Counted from the first letter of the stretch, positions 27,935-37,856 are shown. The stretch: DNA of 64,000 nt from Chryseobacterium sp. StRB126 (GCF_000829375.1 NZ_AP014624.1:1054001-1118000), one strand, 5' to 3'. Numbers and translations: made by a program. The notes: generated by a model not told the origin, from the sequence alone.

Positions 27935-29995
27935 TTATTTTTTTATTATTTTTTGGGTAAACCATTTTCCATTGGATTCAAATTTGACAAAGTAAACTCC
28001 TTGTGGCAAATGTGATATATTGATGCCGTTATTTTCTTTATTAAATTGAACTGTTTTTCCATTTGTATCATAAACCTGAACTTTATCTAAAGTCACTGGT
28101 GTTTTAAAGAAAACTGATGATGTAGTAGGGTTGGGATATAATAACAGTTGTGAGTCATTTTTGTTTACAATATCATTTTCATGGGTTGCTAAGGCTGTAT
28201 TCGAAAAATCAACGATATAGATATCTGAATAATTTCCTACAACTATAACTTTGTTATTAAAATATTTATAAGCATTAATACTTACAAGATCTAAATCTTC
28301 ATTGCTTGCAGCAGAAACAACAAGTTGTGAGGTAGCACCTCCGTCTGTAGTTCTGTAGAGAGCGTTATTAGAGCCATAATAATAGCCTAGATTTTCATTG
28401 ACAAAATAATATTTAGAAGAAACAGAATTTGTAGTTTCTACCCATGTTGCTCCTGAATTATTACTCATATATGCTTTTCCATAATTGGCTGTTATAGAAA
28501 TTTTAGAAGCACTAATTACATTGACAGAATTTAGATAACCTGTTGCTTCGAAAATAGAATTCCAGGTAATTCCCCCGTCCGTAGTTTTATACAGTTTTTG
28601 GGAGCCGCCTGCATAGCCAATCATATCGTTATAGAACTGAATGGATTCTATTTTTCCCATTTCGGTAAATTGGGAAGCGGTTGAGGGGGGTGATATGAAG
28701 TGTATTCCATTTGGAGGGCTTATATAAGGTGATGCAGTACCTAATAAGACATCTCCATTATCTTTAATCCAGAATGCAGAAGGATATATTGCTGGATTGG
28801 TTGAACTGGAACTATTCCATGTTTGACCAAAATTTGATGTTAAAGAATAATTTCCATTCCCAACAAGAATACCTTTTCCGTTTTCTTTTAATTGTACCCC
28901 TTTAAAAGCATTCAATGTAAATGTTGCTGCTTGATTAATCCAAGTGTGCCCACCGTCAGTTGTACGGTAAACAACACTGTATAATCCGGTAGATCCGCTT
29001 CCTACGATAGTTCCCTGGTTGTCATTTGCAAAAGAAATGCTTTTTAACTCGGAAGGATAAACCCCAGGAACTAATAAGCTCCAGTTGGTTGTATCAGTAG
29101 ATTTGTAAATGTTTGATTTACCTCCAACGATCATATTACCATTGATAATGCCAATGGAATTAAGGTCGAAGTAAGGATAAGTATTAATTAATCTTTGATT
29201 CGTCCAGTTTTGTCCCATATCTGGAGACTTATACAGTCTATTGTCATCGCCAACAATATAAAGCTGGTTGGAGTACAATTTTATATCATTTAAATTATAA
29301 GTTGCTGAAATACTTACAGGAGACCAGTTTGCACCTTGATCATTTGTTTTAAAGAGTTTACCGTTATTTCCTACAATAAATGCATCTGTACTGTTAATAA
29401 AAAGAATTTTATTGATGCTGGTTGTACTTAAACTTGTAGCAGTCCAGTTTGCTCCCTGGTTTATTGTTTTATAGACTTTTCCATTAGTGGCGCACACAAA
29501 CCCGATATTCTCGTCTATAAAAAAGATATCATTAATATTACTTTGTTCCGGTAATGAAACAAAAGAGAATGAATCTCCTGAATTTAATGTTTTGTATATA
29601 ACACCTGAATTCCCACCAAGAAAACCTACAGATTCATTTACAAAATAAAAACTTCTTAAAAAAGCAGCATTGGCTGATTTGTAAACAGAAGTCTTAAATC
29701 CATTTGTAGTTTTATAAATTCCAGTTTGTGTTAAAACAAATCCAAGATTATTATTGAGCATTTGAATATCTCTGTATATTTCATTTCTGAAGAGCTTTTT
29801 CCAGGTTTTCCCTCCATCCTTTGAAGATGCTACGATTCCATATTCAGACTGATCAAGCATGTATAATGTTTGATCGGGTGTAACCTCCAGATTAGTGATG
29901 GTGGAAAAAGATTTTACAGGGGTTAAAAATTTCCATTCTTGGGCTTTGATGAAAGAGACTAAGCTCAAGAAAAGAATAGAAAAGTATTTGTACAT
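27935..29995 (-). CDS. Secreted T9SS protein with YCF48/BNR-type propeller repeats
   Basis: 686 aa from ATG 29995; the 12 extra upstream codons are not signal-like. The signal peptide is YKYFSILFLSLVSFIKAQ. About ten repeats follow, with variations of YKTTDGGxTW (SKDGGKTWKKLF, YKTINQGANWTATS, YRTTDGGHTWINQ, YKTTDGGITWNSI). The last 75 residues form a type A sorting domain (LLYPNPTTSSVFFKT, GVYFVKFESNGKWFTQKIIKK). The propeller resembles photosystem II assembly factor-type repeats, which occur widely in adhesins and hydrolases. No enzyme motif is seen. Confidence 0.85.
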   Translation of the reverse strand: MYKYFSILFLSLVSFIKAQEWKFLTPVKSFSTITNLEVTPDQTLYMLDQSEYGIVASSKDGGKTWKKLFRNEIYRDIQMLNNNLGFVLTQTGIYKTTNGFKTSVYKSANAAFLRSFYFVNESVGFLGGNSGVIYKTLNSGDSFSFVSLPEQSNINDIFFIDENIGFVCATNGKVYKTINQGANWTATSLSTTSINKILFINSTDAFIVGNNGKLFKTNDQGANWSPVSISATYNLNDIKLYSNQLYIVGDDNRLYKSPDMGQNWTNQRLINTYPYFDLNSIGIINGNMIVGGKSNIYKSTDTTNWSLLVPGVYPSELKSISFANDNQGTIVGSGSTGLYSVVYRTTDGGHTWINQAATFTLNAFKGVQLKENGKGILVGNGNYSLTSNFGQTWNSSSSTNPAIYPSAFWIKDNGDVLLGTASPYISPPNGIHFISPPSTASQFTEMGKIESIQFYNDMIGYAGGSQKLYKTTDGGITWNSIFEATGYLNSVNVISASKISITANYGKAYMSNNSGATWVETTNSVSSKYYFVNENLGYYYGSNNALYRTTDGGATSQLVVSAASNEDLDLVSINAYKYFNNKVIVVGNYSDIYIVDFSNTALATHENDIVNKNDSQLLLYPNPTTSSVFFKTPVTLDKVQVYDTNGKTVQFNKENNGINISHLPQGVYFVKFESNGKWFTQKIIKK

Positions 29996-30050
29996 TATTA
30001 TTAATTTTTGCAAAACTAGTAAAAGTATCAATAGTTTGTATTTAAAAAAG

Positions 30051-30079
30051 TATAAGCCGTCAAATTTTGACGGCTTATA
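30051..30079 (-). terminator. Terminator after the double-glycine peptide genes
   Basis: A perfect stem TATAAGCCGTCAAA / TTTGACGGCTTATA with a 1-nt centre, starting 25 bp past the stop of the peptide gene at 30104. An A-rich flank gives a U tract on the minus-strand RNA. Confidence 0.75.
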
Positions 30080-30103
30080 TCATTTTGAATGTAAAAATTT
30101 TTC

Positions 30104-30289
30104 TTAAATTCCATCTCCGCAAAGGTCCATTGGAATCAGACACATATAGCTTGTAGGGCCACAGAAATCCTGAGGACATCTATCTCTACATCTTGTTGGT
30201 TGTCCATTAGGCAATGTACATGTTACAAAAACAGCACCTCCCTGGATTGTTTTTAATCCTGCTCTGGATAGTTTTTTTGAATTTTTCAT
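30104..30289 (-). CDS. Double-glycine leader peptide, bacteriocin-like precursor 1
   Basis: 61 aa. The leader MKNSKKLSRAGLKTIQGG ends in Gly-Gly, as in substrates of C39-peptidase transporters. The core holds six cysteines (VTC, TRC, DRC, DFC, YMC, DLC) and no membrane helix. The leader closely matches that of the neighbouring peptide at 30332. Chryseobacterium genomes carry many short proteins with this leader type, usually called bacteriocin-like. No maturation enzyme, transporter or immunity gene is next to it. Confidence 0.7.
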   Translation of the reverse strand: MKNSKKLSRAGLKTIQGGAVFVTCTLPNGQPTRCRDRCPQDFCGPTSYMCLIPMDLCGDGI

Positions 30290-30331
30290 GATACTATTTT
30301 TAGTTTGATTAATTTGTACGGTTTCACATTA

Positions 30332-30496
30332 TTAGCATGGGAATGATCCGTCTGCCCAAGGTGGTGGACAACTCATACTTGATGGGGTTGCACAACAGTG
30401 TTGTAATGAAGGCGGATAAAACGAACAACATTCAGGTGCTATACCTCCCTGTACTTTTTTTAAACTTTGTCTTGAAACTTTCTTTACATTTTTCAT
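30332..30496 (-). CDS. Double-glycine leader peptide, bacteriocin-like precursor 2
   Basis: 54 aa from ATG 30496. The leader MKNVKKVSRQSLKKVQGG is clearly related to that of the downstream peptide (identical MKN, KK, SR, LK, QGG positions), while the core is quite different: Pro-rich with six cysteines in the pattern CC, CC, C, C. The two genes are 42 bp apart and share the terminator at 30051-30079. It lies 41 bp downstream of ribD. Confidence 0.65.
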   Translation of the reverse strand: MKNVKKVSRQSLKKVQGGIAPECCSFYPPSLQHCCATPSSMSCPPPWADGSFPC

Positions 30497-30537
30497 GATA
30501 ATATTTTTTTGGATATTACTAAGGTAAATAAATTATT

Positions 30538-31587
30538 TCATTCCAAAGTGATAAAGTTGTTTTGTTTTGATTGAAAAAAAGAAATGGTATTATCCCTATA
30601 GTTTTTTGTTTTGTAAGGATTCTGAGTAAATTCCGGAGCTTTTGTCCCGTTTTCCAGTTTCAGATTTTCATTTTTAATAACGATAGCTTCGTCCCAGAGA
30701 CCGGCATCAATAAATTGCTGTAAGGTAAAGCGACCTCCTTCAATAATGATAGACTGAATATGTTCTTTGTATAAAGCTTCCATCAAATCAGACAAAAAAT
30801 TATTTTTTTCGATCTTAATGAATTGGATGTGGTCTTCGGTTCCTTCTTTAATGGTGTTTAAGACTAATGTTCTGGCTTCGTTATTGTAAATTTTGAAGTC
30901 TTCAGGAACTTTCAGATCAAAGTCAATAAGAACTCTAACCGGATTAATTCCTTCAACATTTCTTACAGTAAGACTTGGATTATCAGTTAAAGCAGTTTGA
31001 GTTCCTACCAGAATAGCATGTTCATTTGCTCTTAACTGGTGAACAAACTGGTTAACCAAAGCGTTTGAAACAGCTGTTGGTTTAAAATCTTTATCTAAAA
31101 ATCCATCACCGGATTCAGCCCATTTTAAGATGATATAAGGTCTTTTCTTTTCATGATAGGTGAAAAACCTTTTGTTCAGTTCAATACATTCCTTTTCAAG
31201 AACTCCAGAAAAAGCTTCTATTCCTGCATCCTGAATGATCTTTTTCCCTTTTCCATTGACTTTATCATGAGAATCCATAGCACCAATAACTACTTTTTTA
31301 AAGCCCAGTTCTTTAATCTTTAAAGCACATGGCGGTGTTTTTCCATAATGAGCGCATGGTTCCAAAGAAACATAAATGGTTGATTCCGGAATGAGACTTT
31401 TATCTTTTACTGAATTGATGGCATTGATCTCTGCATGGTTTTCTCCAGCTTTGTGATGGTATCCTTCGCCAATAATTTCTCCGTTGTGAACAATCACACT
31501 TCCTACAAGAGGATTAGGGTAGGTTTTACCAAGGGCTTTTTGAGCCAGCTCAATGCATCTTTTAATATAGAGTTCGTCGTTATTCAT
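30538..31587 (-). CDS. ribD: Bifunctional riboflavin biosynthesis deaminase/reductase
   Basis: 349 aa. The N-terminal deaminase domain has HAEINAI near residue 50 and PCAHYGKTPPCALKI near 77, the zinc ligands. The C-terminal reductase domain has VGTQTALTDNPSLTVR near 195 and IIIEGGRFTLQQFI near 290. It catalyses the second and third steps of riboflavin synthesis from GTP. The other rib genes are not in the window. Confidence 0.94.
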   Translation of the reverse strand: MNNDELYIKRCIELAQKALGKTYPNPLVGSVIVHNGEIIGEGYHHKAGENHAEINAINSVKDKSLIPESTIYVSLEPCAHYGKTPPCALKIKELGFKKVVIGAMDSHDKVNGKGKKIIQDAGIEAFSGVLEKECIELNKRFFTYHEKKRPYIILKWAESGDGFLDKDFKPTAVSNALVNQFVHQLRANEHAILVGTQTALTDNPSLTVRNVEGINPVRVLIDFDLKVPEDFKIYNNEARTLVLNTIKEGTEDHIQFIKIEKNNFLSDLMEALYKEHIQSIIIEGGRFTLQQFIDAGLWDEAIVIKNENLKLENGTKAPEFTQNPYKTKNYRDNTISFFQSKQNNFITLE

Positions 31588-31651
31588 AGTGTATAAAAAG
31601 AAAAAGCGAAGACAAATTGCTTTGCTCCGCCCTTATCTATTTTGTTAAGAT

Positions 31652-33454
31652 TTATTCTCCGGCAATAATGCTGTGGAGATTTTGTTTTAAAGTTTCCAAA
31701 TGAGCTTTCTTTTCATCAATAGTGTTAAAAGTATCTCTTAATAGAGGATTTTCTCTTGATGGTTTATTAAAGAATGAAAGATTATTTTCAAGTTTAACAA
31801 TTTCAGCTTCAAGATCAGAAATCTGGTTTTTGATCTTTCTTGCCTTATCGGTAAGTTGATTTTCGGATAATCCTTCTTCTTTCAATTCAAGTTCATTGAT
31901 CTTATTGATCTTCAGTTTCTCTCTTAAAGTCTTATTGAATTCAGAGTTGATTGCAATTTTATCTCTTGGAACTTTTCCGATATTATTCCATGCTGTTTTA
32001 ATTGCTTCTATTTTTTCAATGCTTCCTTCGTCATTGGAAACCAATTTCAATTCGTCAAGAAGGGCTTTCTTGTTTTTGTGATTTTCTTTCCAATTGTCGG
32101 TAGGAGTATTGCTCTTTTCTCTATAATTATTAAAGAAGGCATTGCAAGCATCACGGAATTCATCCCAGATTTTATTGGTCATACTCTTTGGAACGTGCCC
32201 AATTTTTTTCCAGTCTTCCTGAAGCTTTTTGAACAATGGAACAGCGATATCCCATTCTTCATTACCCTGATTATCCTGAGCAGTTTGGATTAGTTTTAAC
32301 TTTTCTTCCAGATTAGCTTGCTGAGAACCTTTTAAGGATTTATAATAATTATTTTTTGTAGTATTAAAGGCTCTAAGGGTAGTTTTGAAGTCATTCCAGT
32401 TCTGATTGGATAGTTTTCTTGGAACACTTCCGGTTTTCAGGAAATCAGAACGAAGGTCTTCAACTCTTTTGATGGCATTTTGCCAGTAATTATGGTTAGG
32501 GGTTTCAGAAGGTTCTGAAAGCTTCTTGATTTCAGCAATAATCTGACTTTTCTTTTCAAGATTGGCTGTCTGTTCTTTTTCAATAGATGCTGAAAGTTCA
32601 GATTTTCTTTCGTGAATTTTATTGGAGATTTCTTTGAATTCTTCCCAAGTTTTTTCACGGAATTCTTCTGCAACGGGCTCTGCTTCTTCTTTCCACAGTT
32701 TATGGAGATATTGAAGTTCATTTAAAGCCTTTTGGATAACAGGTTCATTCTCCAACTCCTGAGCACGGGCGATAATGTGCTGTCTTTTTTCAAGGTTATG
32801 GCTGTATTCCTGCTCCAAAAATTCCTTATTCAAATCCAGCATTTGATAAAACTGGTTCAAATGGTGGAAATAATTATTGTTAAGGATTTTGAACTCAGAC
32901 TTGGCAACCTGTCCGGCTTTTGACCATTCTTCTTTAATTTCACGAATAGATTTGAAAAGATTGACTCCCGGTTCGGAATTAGTATATAGATTTTTTAATC
33001 TTTCAATAATATTCTGACGGTGCTCCAAGTTTTTTTTCTGTTCTTCCTCCTGTCCCTTCTGGAATTCGTCATGCTTTTCTCTGAAAATATTGACTAAAGC
33101 AGAGAATTTAGCCTGTGAGGGATGCTCATAACTGAAGGTTTCGGTAGCATTTCCTGCTTCTGCAAACTCATGTTTTTTATCTTCCACTTCATCATGGATG
33201 TGATGACTTGCTTTTTCTTTTAGCTGAATGAATCTTTTGGAGTTCTCACCGGCATTAGGTGCATTGATGATTTTTTCCATTTCTTTCAGGGCATCAGCCA
33301 GAGAGATTTCGACATCTTCATGTTCTTCCAGGTGTTCAGTATCATCTTCATGGGGGTGGGCATCATGAGAAACAGGGTTCTCCGATGTCTCCTGAGATAC
33401 TTCGTTAGGATTTTTCTTTTCTTCGTTTTCAGAAAGATTGTTTTCTGTAGTCAT
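31652..33454 (-). CDS. DUF349 coiled-coil protein
   Basis: 600 aa, strongly charged and helical. The N-terminus is acidic with a His/Glu-rich stretch (HDAHPHEDDTEHLEEHED). Several DUF349 units follow, each about 70 aa with a W..IG/AG.VP/K core: IKEEWSKAGQVAKSE, LRSDFLKTGSVPRKLS, LQEDWKKIGHVPKSMT and IKTAWNNIGKVPRDKI. A coiled coil closes the protein (about 530-595). The family is common in Bacteroidota, and its role is not established. Confidence 0.85.
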   Translation of the reverse strand: MTTENNLSENEEKKNPNEVSQETSENPVSHDAHPHEDDTEHLEEHEDVEISLADALKEMEKIINAPNAGENSKRFIQLKEKASHHIHDEVEDKKHEFAEAGNATETFSYEHPSQAKFSALVNIFREKHDEFQKGQEEEQKKNLEHRQNIIERLKNLYTNSEPGVNLFKSIREIKEEWSKAGQVAKSEFKILNNNYFHHLNQFYQMLDLNKEFLEQEYSHNLEKRQHIIARAQELENEPVIQKALNELQYLHKLWKEEAEPVAEEFREKTWEEFKEISNKIHERKSELSASIEKEQTANLEKKSQIIAEIKKLSEPSETPNHNYWQNAIKRVEDLRSDFLKTGSVPRKLSNQNWNDFKTTLRAFNTTKNNYYKSLKGSQQANLEEKLKLIQTAQDNQGNEEWDIAVPLFKKLQEDWKKIGHVPKSMTNKIWDEFRDACNAFFNNYREKSNTPTDNWKENHKNKKALLDELKLVSNDEGSIEKIEAIKTAWNNIGKVPRDKIAINSEFNKTLREKLKINKINELELKEEGLSENQLTDKARKIKNQISDLEAEIVKLENNLSFFNKPSRENPLLRDTFNTIDEKKAHLETLKQNLHSIIAGE

Positions 33455-33528
33455 AGCAAATCTTTTATGTGAGTGGCGTTAATATCCTTTATATATGGCT
33501 GTAAGGCCAATTAAAGTACTAATTTATG

Positions 33529-34266
33529 TTATTTTTTTTGAAAATTCCAAATTTCCCAAGCTTTTTCTGCTTGCTGCTCAAGCATATAATAACCGTTTAC
33601 CGTTTTTGCTCCTTTTTCTGAAGCATTGATGATAAACTGTGTATAGTTGGGGTTGTAAATTAAATCGATAACTAAATGTTCCGGAGAAAGCGCATCAAAT
33701 GGAAAGCTTAGGCAGTCTTCAATATTCGGAAATGTGCCTACCGGTGTACATTGGATAATAATTTTATGCTCCTGTACAGTTTGCTTATCCAGATTTTCAA
33801 AATTGATTTCTGTGCTTCTTGAAATGGTTTGGGAGGGAATATTATGTTTGTCCAAAACATATTTTACAGCTTTTGCAGCTCCTCCATTACCCAGAATTAA
33901 TGCTTTGTCCTGTGATGGTTTTTGGTGAAGAAGAAGGGTCTTTTCAAAACCGAAAGCATCCGTGTTGTATCCGGTTTTTTTACCGTCTTGAATTAAAACA
34001 CAGTTCACTGCACCAATTTTTTCAGCTTCATCACTTAATTCATCAAGATAACTGATGATCTTTTCTTTGTAAGGAATGGTAACATTAAAGCCTAACAATT
34101 CCGTCGAGGAGAAAAGGTTTTCTACTTCATCAATTTCATTCAAATCAAAAATATCATAGGAAAAACCTTTAAGCATAAGCTTTTGGAATTTATTTTCGAA
34201 GAATTTTTTAGAAAAGGAATAGGAAATATTTCGTCCTATCAAACCTAATTTTTTATTGGAATCCAT
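33529..34266 (-). CDS. aroE: Shikimate dehydrogenase
   Basis: 245 aa, somewhat shorter than the common 270 aa, as is usual in this phylum. Substrate-binding sequence SYSFSKKFFENKF is near residue 15. NVTIPYKEKI holds the catalytic Lys near residue 66, and NTDAFGF with Asp near 102. The NADP fold has LGNGGAAKAVKYVL near 125. It reduces 3-dehydroshikimate in aromatic amino acid synthesis. Confidence 0.92.
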   Translation of the reverse strand: MDSNKKLGLIGRNISYSFSKKFFENKFQKLMLKGFSYDIFDLNEIDEVENLFSSTELLGFNVTIPYKEKIISYLDELSDEAEKIGAVNCVLIQDGKKTGYNTDAFGFEKTLLLHQKPSQDKALILGNGGAAKAVKYVLDKHNIPSQTISRSTEINFENLDKQTVQEHKIIIQCTPVGTFPNIEDCLSFPFDALSPEHLVIDLIYNPNYTQFIINASEKGAKTVNGYYMLEQQAEKAWEIWNFQKK

Positions 34267-34285
34267 ACATCAAAATTATAAAAAA

Positions 34286-34306
34286 AGACCGGATAAATCC
34301 GGCCTT
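34286..34306 (-). terminator. Terminator of the secreted endonuclease gene
   Basis: Stem AGACCGGAT / ATCCGGCCT (one G-T pair) with a 2-nt loop, followed on the minus strand by a U-rich run from the A tract at 34279-34286. It lies 24 bp past the stop at 34330. Confidence 0.75.
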
Positions 34307-34329
34307 TAGTTTGAAATATTTTGTAATAA

Positions 34330-36114
34330 TTATTCTACAATGAATTTAGTAGAGAAATTATCTGTTTTTAAGATGTAAGTTCCTTTCACTAAACCTTTAA
34401 GATTAATTTTATTTGAGTTTTTGAAAGGATTAACAAGTGTTTCAATTACTTTTCCTGAAATGTCATAGATTTCAGCTTTTGAAATTTTGCTAAGGTTTTC
34501 GCCTTTTACAAACAGTTCATTATTTCTTACCGGGTTAGGGTAGATAGTGAATTCTGATTTATCTTTTTTGATTTCAGAAGTTGCTAATGCTCCGCTGTAG
34601 CAAGTCCATTTCAGATCATCAATTGCTATTCGGTCATTCGGGTTAGGGGTTACAATTTTAATAGTGGCATTTCCACTGACATTTACATTGATTGAGTTTG
34701 TTGCCACTGATGCACTATAAGGAATTGTTCCCACTAAATTATCATTTACAAAAACATTTAGGGTACTATCCCCACCATTGTATTTACGTTGAGTAGTTAG
34801 CGTTAATGTTTGAACTCCGCCAGGTACATTAGAACTGGTTAGATCACCTCCTTGAAGTGTTATTGCCTTACCGCTAATAGTTTGATCAGTTCTTGCCAAT
34901 GTTGCAGTCCAGCTTACATTGTTGTTTGTCCATGTTCTGGTTTTATAATCGCTTGCATTTCCAGGAATATTAGTGAAATTCTCATCACCACAGTTTCCTA
35001 CATTTACTGGGCCGTCAAGAGTAGTTCCTGGGGCAACATTACTTTTCGGGGAAGCATTTCCAAATGCATCTTTTGCAATGACATGGAATGAATAGGTAGT
35101 AAGTGGTAACAATCCGGATACTGTAGCCGTTGTTGATGTTCCAGAAACAGTAGATTTAAATGCATCATTTACATAGATATCATAACCTGTTACGTCCACA
35201 TTATCTGTTGATGCAGTCCAGCTTAATGAAATAGAATTTGAAGTTGGAGTGTTTGTTGCTAAATTCGTAGGGGCTGTAGGGGCTTGGTTATCTACAACCG
35301 GAGTTCCCCAGATTAAATCAACATAAGCAGGATTATCAATAAATGGATTTCTGTTCCCCTGAAATGTATAGGATGCGTTATTTCTCGCAATTTCTGTAGC
35401 AGATACAGGATCCATAGCATGCCATTGTAAAAGTTGTTGAAGTTCCCATGCCTGAAGACCTGGAAAAGCAGAGCCTCCAAGCATATTACCGGAGCTGAAT
35501 GTAGAAAGTTTATCTTCATATCTTGTTACAAAATAAAAGATCATTCTGGCCACATCTCCTTTAAATGCATCGATAGGTTCAAATACAGTTCCTGAATATC
35601 CAAGAGATGCTGAGTTACCTAATTTAGATTGATTTTGAGAAGTAAAAGATGGTGATCCTACCTTTCCGAATGGATAATTCGATCTCATCCCATTTACTTT
35701 TCCATCTGTAGGTCGAATAAAGTGAACATCTGCCACCATTGGTGATTTCTTTCCAAATAAACTCTGAGGAACGATATGTTCACGATTATAGCAATCACTT
35801 TCATTGGAATAGCTTCCACATTTTTTTAACCCTGGTGTATAATTATATGGATCTGGTCCGGAAGGGTTTTCTGAGTAGATATCTAAAACTGTACCATCAT
35901 TTTCATAGAAATAGTCGCGATCTGTAGTGTCGTAAGCTGTCCATAGCCCATCATATCCATGGTCTATATGTCCGTTTTCAATGATGCCTTTTAAGGCAGT
36001 TTTTAGTGTAGCACCTGTTAAACCGGCTGCTGCATTATAGTAACCAGCTGGAGCCTGTGCAAAAGCATTAATGAATGCAAAGCTTAATAAAAAAAAAGAT
36101 AAAATTCGTTTCAT
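34330..36114 (-). CDS. Secreted endonuclease I family nuclease with FN3 and T9SS sorting domain
   Basis: 594 aa. Signal peptide RILSFFLLSFAFINAFAQ. Residues 20-270 form an endonuclease I domain: NREHIVPQSLFGKKSPMVAD near residue 110 holds the metal-binding His, and DVHFIRPTDGKVNGMRSNYPFG is typical (landmark DVHFIRPTD). A fibronectin type III domain follows (about 277-365), then a beta domain, and the last 75 residues are a type A sorting domain (IYPNPVRNNELFVKG, ending KGTYILKTDNFSTKFIVE). It probably degrades extracellular DNA for nutrient use. Confidence 0.88.
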   Translation of the reverse strand: MKRILSFFLLSFAFINAFAQAPAGYYNAAAGLTGATLKTALKGIIENGHIDHGYDGLWTAYDTTDRDYFYENDGTVLDIYSENPSGPDPYNYTPGLKKCGSYSNESDCYNREHIVPQSLFGKKSPMVADVHFIRPTDGKVNGMRSNYPFGKVGSPSFTSQNQSKLGNSASLGYSGTVFEPIDAFKGDVARMIFYFVTRYEDKLSTFSSGNMLGGSAFPGLQAWELQQLLQWHAMDPVSATEIARNNASYTFQGNRNPFIDNPAYVDLIWGTPVVDNQAPTAPTNLATNTPTSNSISLSWTASTDNVDVTGYDIYVNDAFKSTVSGTSTTATVSGLLPLTTYSFHVIAKDAFGNASPKSNVAPGTTLDGPVNVGNCGDENFTNIPGNASDYKTRTWTNNNVSWTATLARTDQTISGKAITLQGGDLTSSNVPGGVQTLTLTTQRKYNGGDSTLNVFVNDNLVGTIPYSASVATNSINVNVSGNATIKIVTPNPNDRIAIDDLKWTCYSGALATSEIKKDKSEFTIYPNPVRNNELFVKGENLSKISKAEIYDISGKVIETLVNPFKNSNKINLKGLVKGTYILKTDNFSTKFIVE

Positions 36115-36194
36115 TTTTTTAAAATTGGGGCGTAAAGGTACAAAAAAATGAAACTGGAAAAGTTTTTTGAAGTTAAATGTGTAAGTGTAGTATG

Positions 36195-37400
36195 TTAACT
36201 TTTAGTAATATACTCTTTGCTGATTTTTGAGAAGAACCATGAGATTGCAATTCCAAATATGGAAGCGGTAAGAGCAACAATAAGATAATTTTTGCCTACT
36301 ATTTTTACAGGGAAGGGCAATACTTCATTTGCTCTGAAGAATTCTGTGTAAAGCTGGAAATAACACAAAGCTGTTCCACAGATTAAGCCGGTAATTACTC
36401 CGGAAATAACAATAAGAAGTCCGGTATAGAAATAGGTCATTCTCAGATGGTTTAAAGGAAACCCTAAAGAAATAAGAGATTTTGCCTGTTCTTTTTTATC
36501 AAGCTGTAAGATAATAATAGCTCCTGCAAGATTAAAAGTCGTGATGAAAATAACCAGTGCAAAAATCAGGTAGATGAATAGCTTTTCAGTATTAATCATC
36601 TTCCAGAAGGCCGCATTTTCCTCTTCTTTGGTTTTGATTTCAATATTTTTACCAAAAGAAGATTGTAGATTTTGTTTTACAGCATCAGCATTTTCAGGGT
36701 TTCTTAATTTAATAACAATCTGATATGCTGATTTTTTCGGAAGACTTAATAATTCTTCGGTAAGTTCAATAGGAGAGATGATGTAGCTGTCCAATTGGTC
36801 TTTACCAGGGAAAACACCTGTTACCAGGATGTCTCTTTTATTGTAGATATCTTCTTCTTTATTAATGATTCCGGTTCCAGGCTTAGGCATGAAAACGGTA
36901 GCATAGTGATTGGAAGAATCTACCGGAATGGATAACCGATTATCAAGACTGTTTTCCATCAATACTTCATTAGAATATTTGAAACTTGGATAAGTTCCGT
37001 AAAATACTTCTTTATTGATAGGATTTACTTTTACATAGGCAGAATCAACACCACGTAAGTAGGCTATGTCCCCTTTTCCGTTAAAGCTTATATATACTTT
37101 TTCTTCGATAACACGGGAATAGCTGCTGATTTCTTTATTGCTTTTTAAAATCTTGTTAACCTGATCCAGGTTTTTAATGGTTTTACCCGATGCACTTTTT
37201 AAGGTAAGGTCAGCATGAAGATTAGAAATCAAGTCTTTGTTCAGATCCTCAAGACCTGAAAAAACTGAAATAATAACGAACATTGCAGTCACAGCAACCG
37301 TCATGGCACCTACTGCCAGCCACGTAATAAATGTAACAGCGGTACTGCCTTTTTTGGCCAAAAGGTATCTGGATGCTATGTAAAATGCAATATTCTTCAA
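36195..37400 (-). CDS. LolE/FtsX-type ABC transporter permease
   Basis: 401 aa. The MacB/LolCE layout is clear: an N-terminal helix at about 23-48, a large periplasmic loop (50-265), and three C-terminal helices (about 273-297, 322-345, 372-392). The start KNIAFYIASRYLLAKKGSTAVTF is the usual LolC/E opening. The ATPase partner is not in the window, so lipoprotein release is inference. It lies 3 bp downstream of rbfA. Confidence 0.85.
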   Translation of the reverse strand: MKNIAFYIASRYLLAKKGSTAVTFITWLAVGAMTVAVTAMFVIISVFSGLEDLNKDLISNLHADLTLKSASGKTIKNLDQVNKILKSNKEISSYSRVIEEKVYISFNGKGDIAYLRGVDSAYVKVNPINKEVFYGTYPSFKYSNEVLMENSLDNRLSIPVDSSNHYATVFMPKPGTGIINKEEDIYNKRDILVTGVFPGKDQLDSYIISPIELTEELLSLPKKSAYQIVIKLRNPENADAVKQNLQSSFGKNIEIKTKEEENAAFWKMINTEKLFIYLIFALVIFITTFNLAGAIIILQLDKKEQAKSLISLGFPLNHLRMTYFYTGLLIVISGVITGLICGTALCYFQLYTEFFRANEVLPFPVKIVGKNYLIVALTASIFGIAISWFFSKISKEYITKS

Positions 37401-37403
37401 GAT

Positions 37404-37763
37404 CTATAAAACGGGATTGTCGCCCTCGCCTCTTAATTCTCTTTCCAATTTTTCTACATCATCAAGAGCCGTGTCTAAGTAAAAGTTAAGCTGCGGAATG
37501 ATACGTACCTGTTTTGCCATTTTCTGGCCAATAAAGTTTCTGTATTGAGGTTTGTTTTCTTCAATTTCCTTCATTACCGCTGTACGGTGTTCCTGAGGGA
37601 AAATACTTAAATAAATTTTAGCAATACCTAAATCTGCTGTTACTTTTACATCAGAAACGGATACCAATATACTTTGTTTGCTGTCAGCAGCCTGCTTGCG
37701 GAAAAGTTCTGCGAAGTCCTCCTGAATAATCTGTGCTACTTTTCTTTGTCTGTTACTTTCCAT
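37404..37763 (-). CDS. rbfA: 30S ribosome-binding factor A
   Basis: 119 aa KH-like protein that acts in 16S rRNA maturation. Family pattern RQRKVAQIIQEDFAELF at the start, VSVSDVKVTADLGIAKIYLS in the middle, and KQVRIIPQLNFYLDTALDDVEKLE at the end (landmark RIIPQLNFYLD). A minus-strand TAAATTTG box lies about 10 bp upstream of the start and may be its promoter. Confidence 0.92.
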   Translation of the reverse strand: MESNRQRKVAQIIQEDFAELFRKQAADSKQSILVSVSDVKVTADLGIAKIYLSIFPQEHRTAVMKEIEENKPQYRNFIGQKMAKQVRIIPQLNFYLDTALDDVEKLERELRGEGDNPVL

Positions 37764-37856
37764 AATTTATGCAAATTTAGTACTTTTGTTTGAATTGATA
37801 CTTTGAAATTCTGCTATCGTATCAAATTTACGAATTAATTATATTTATTAGTATTT

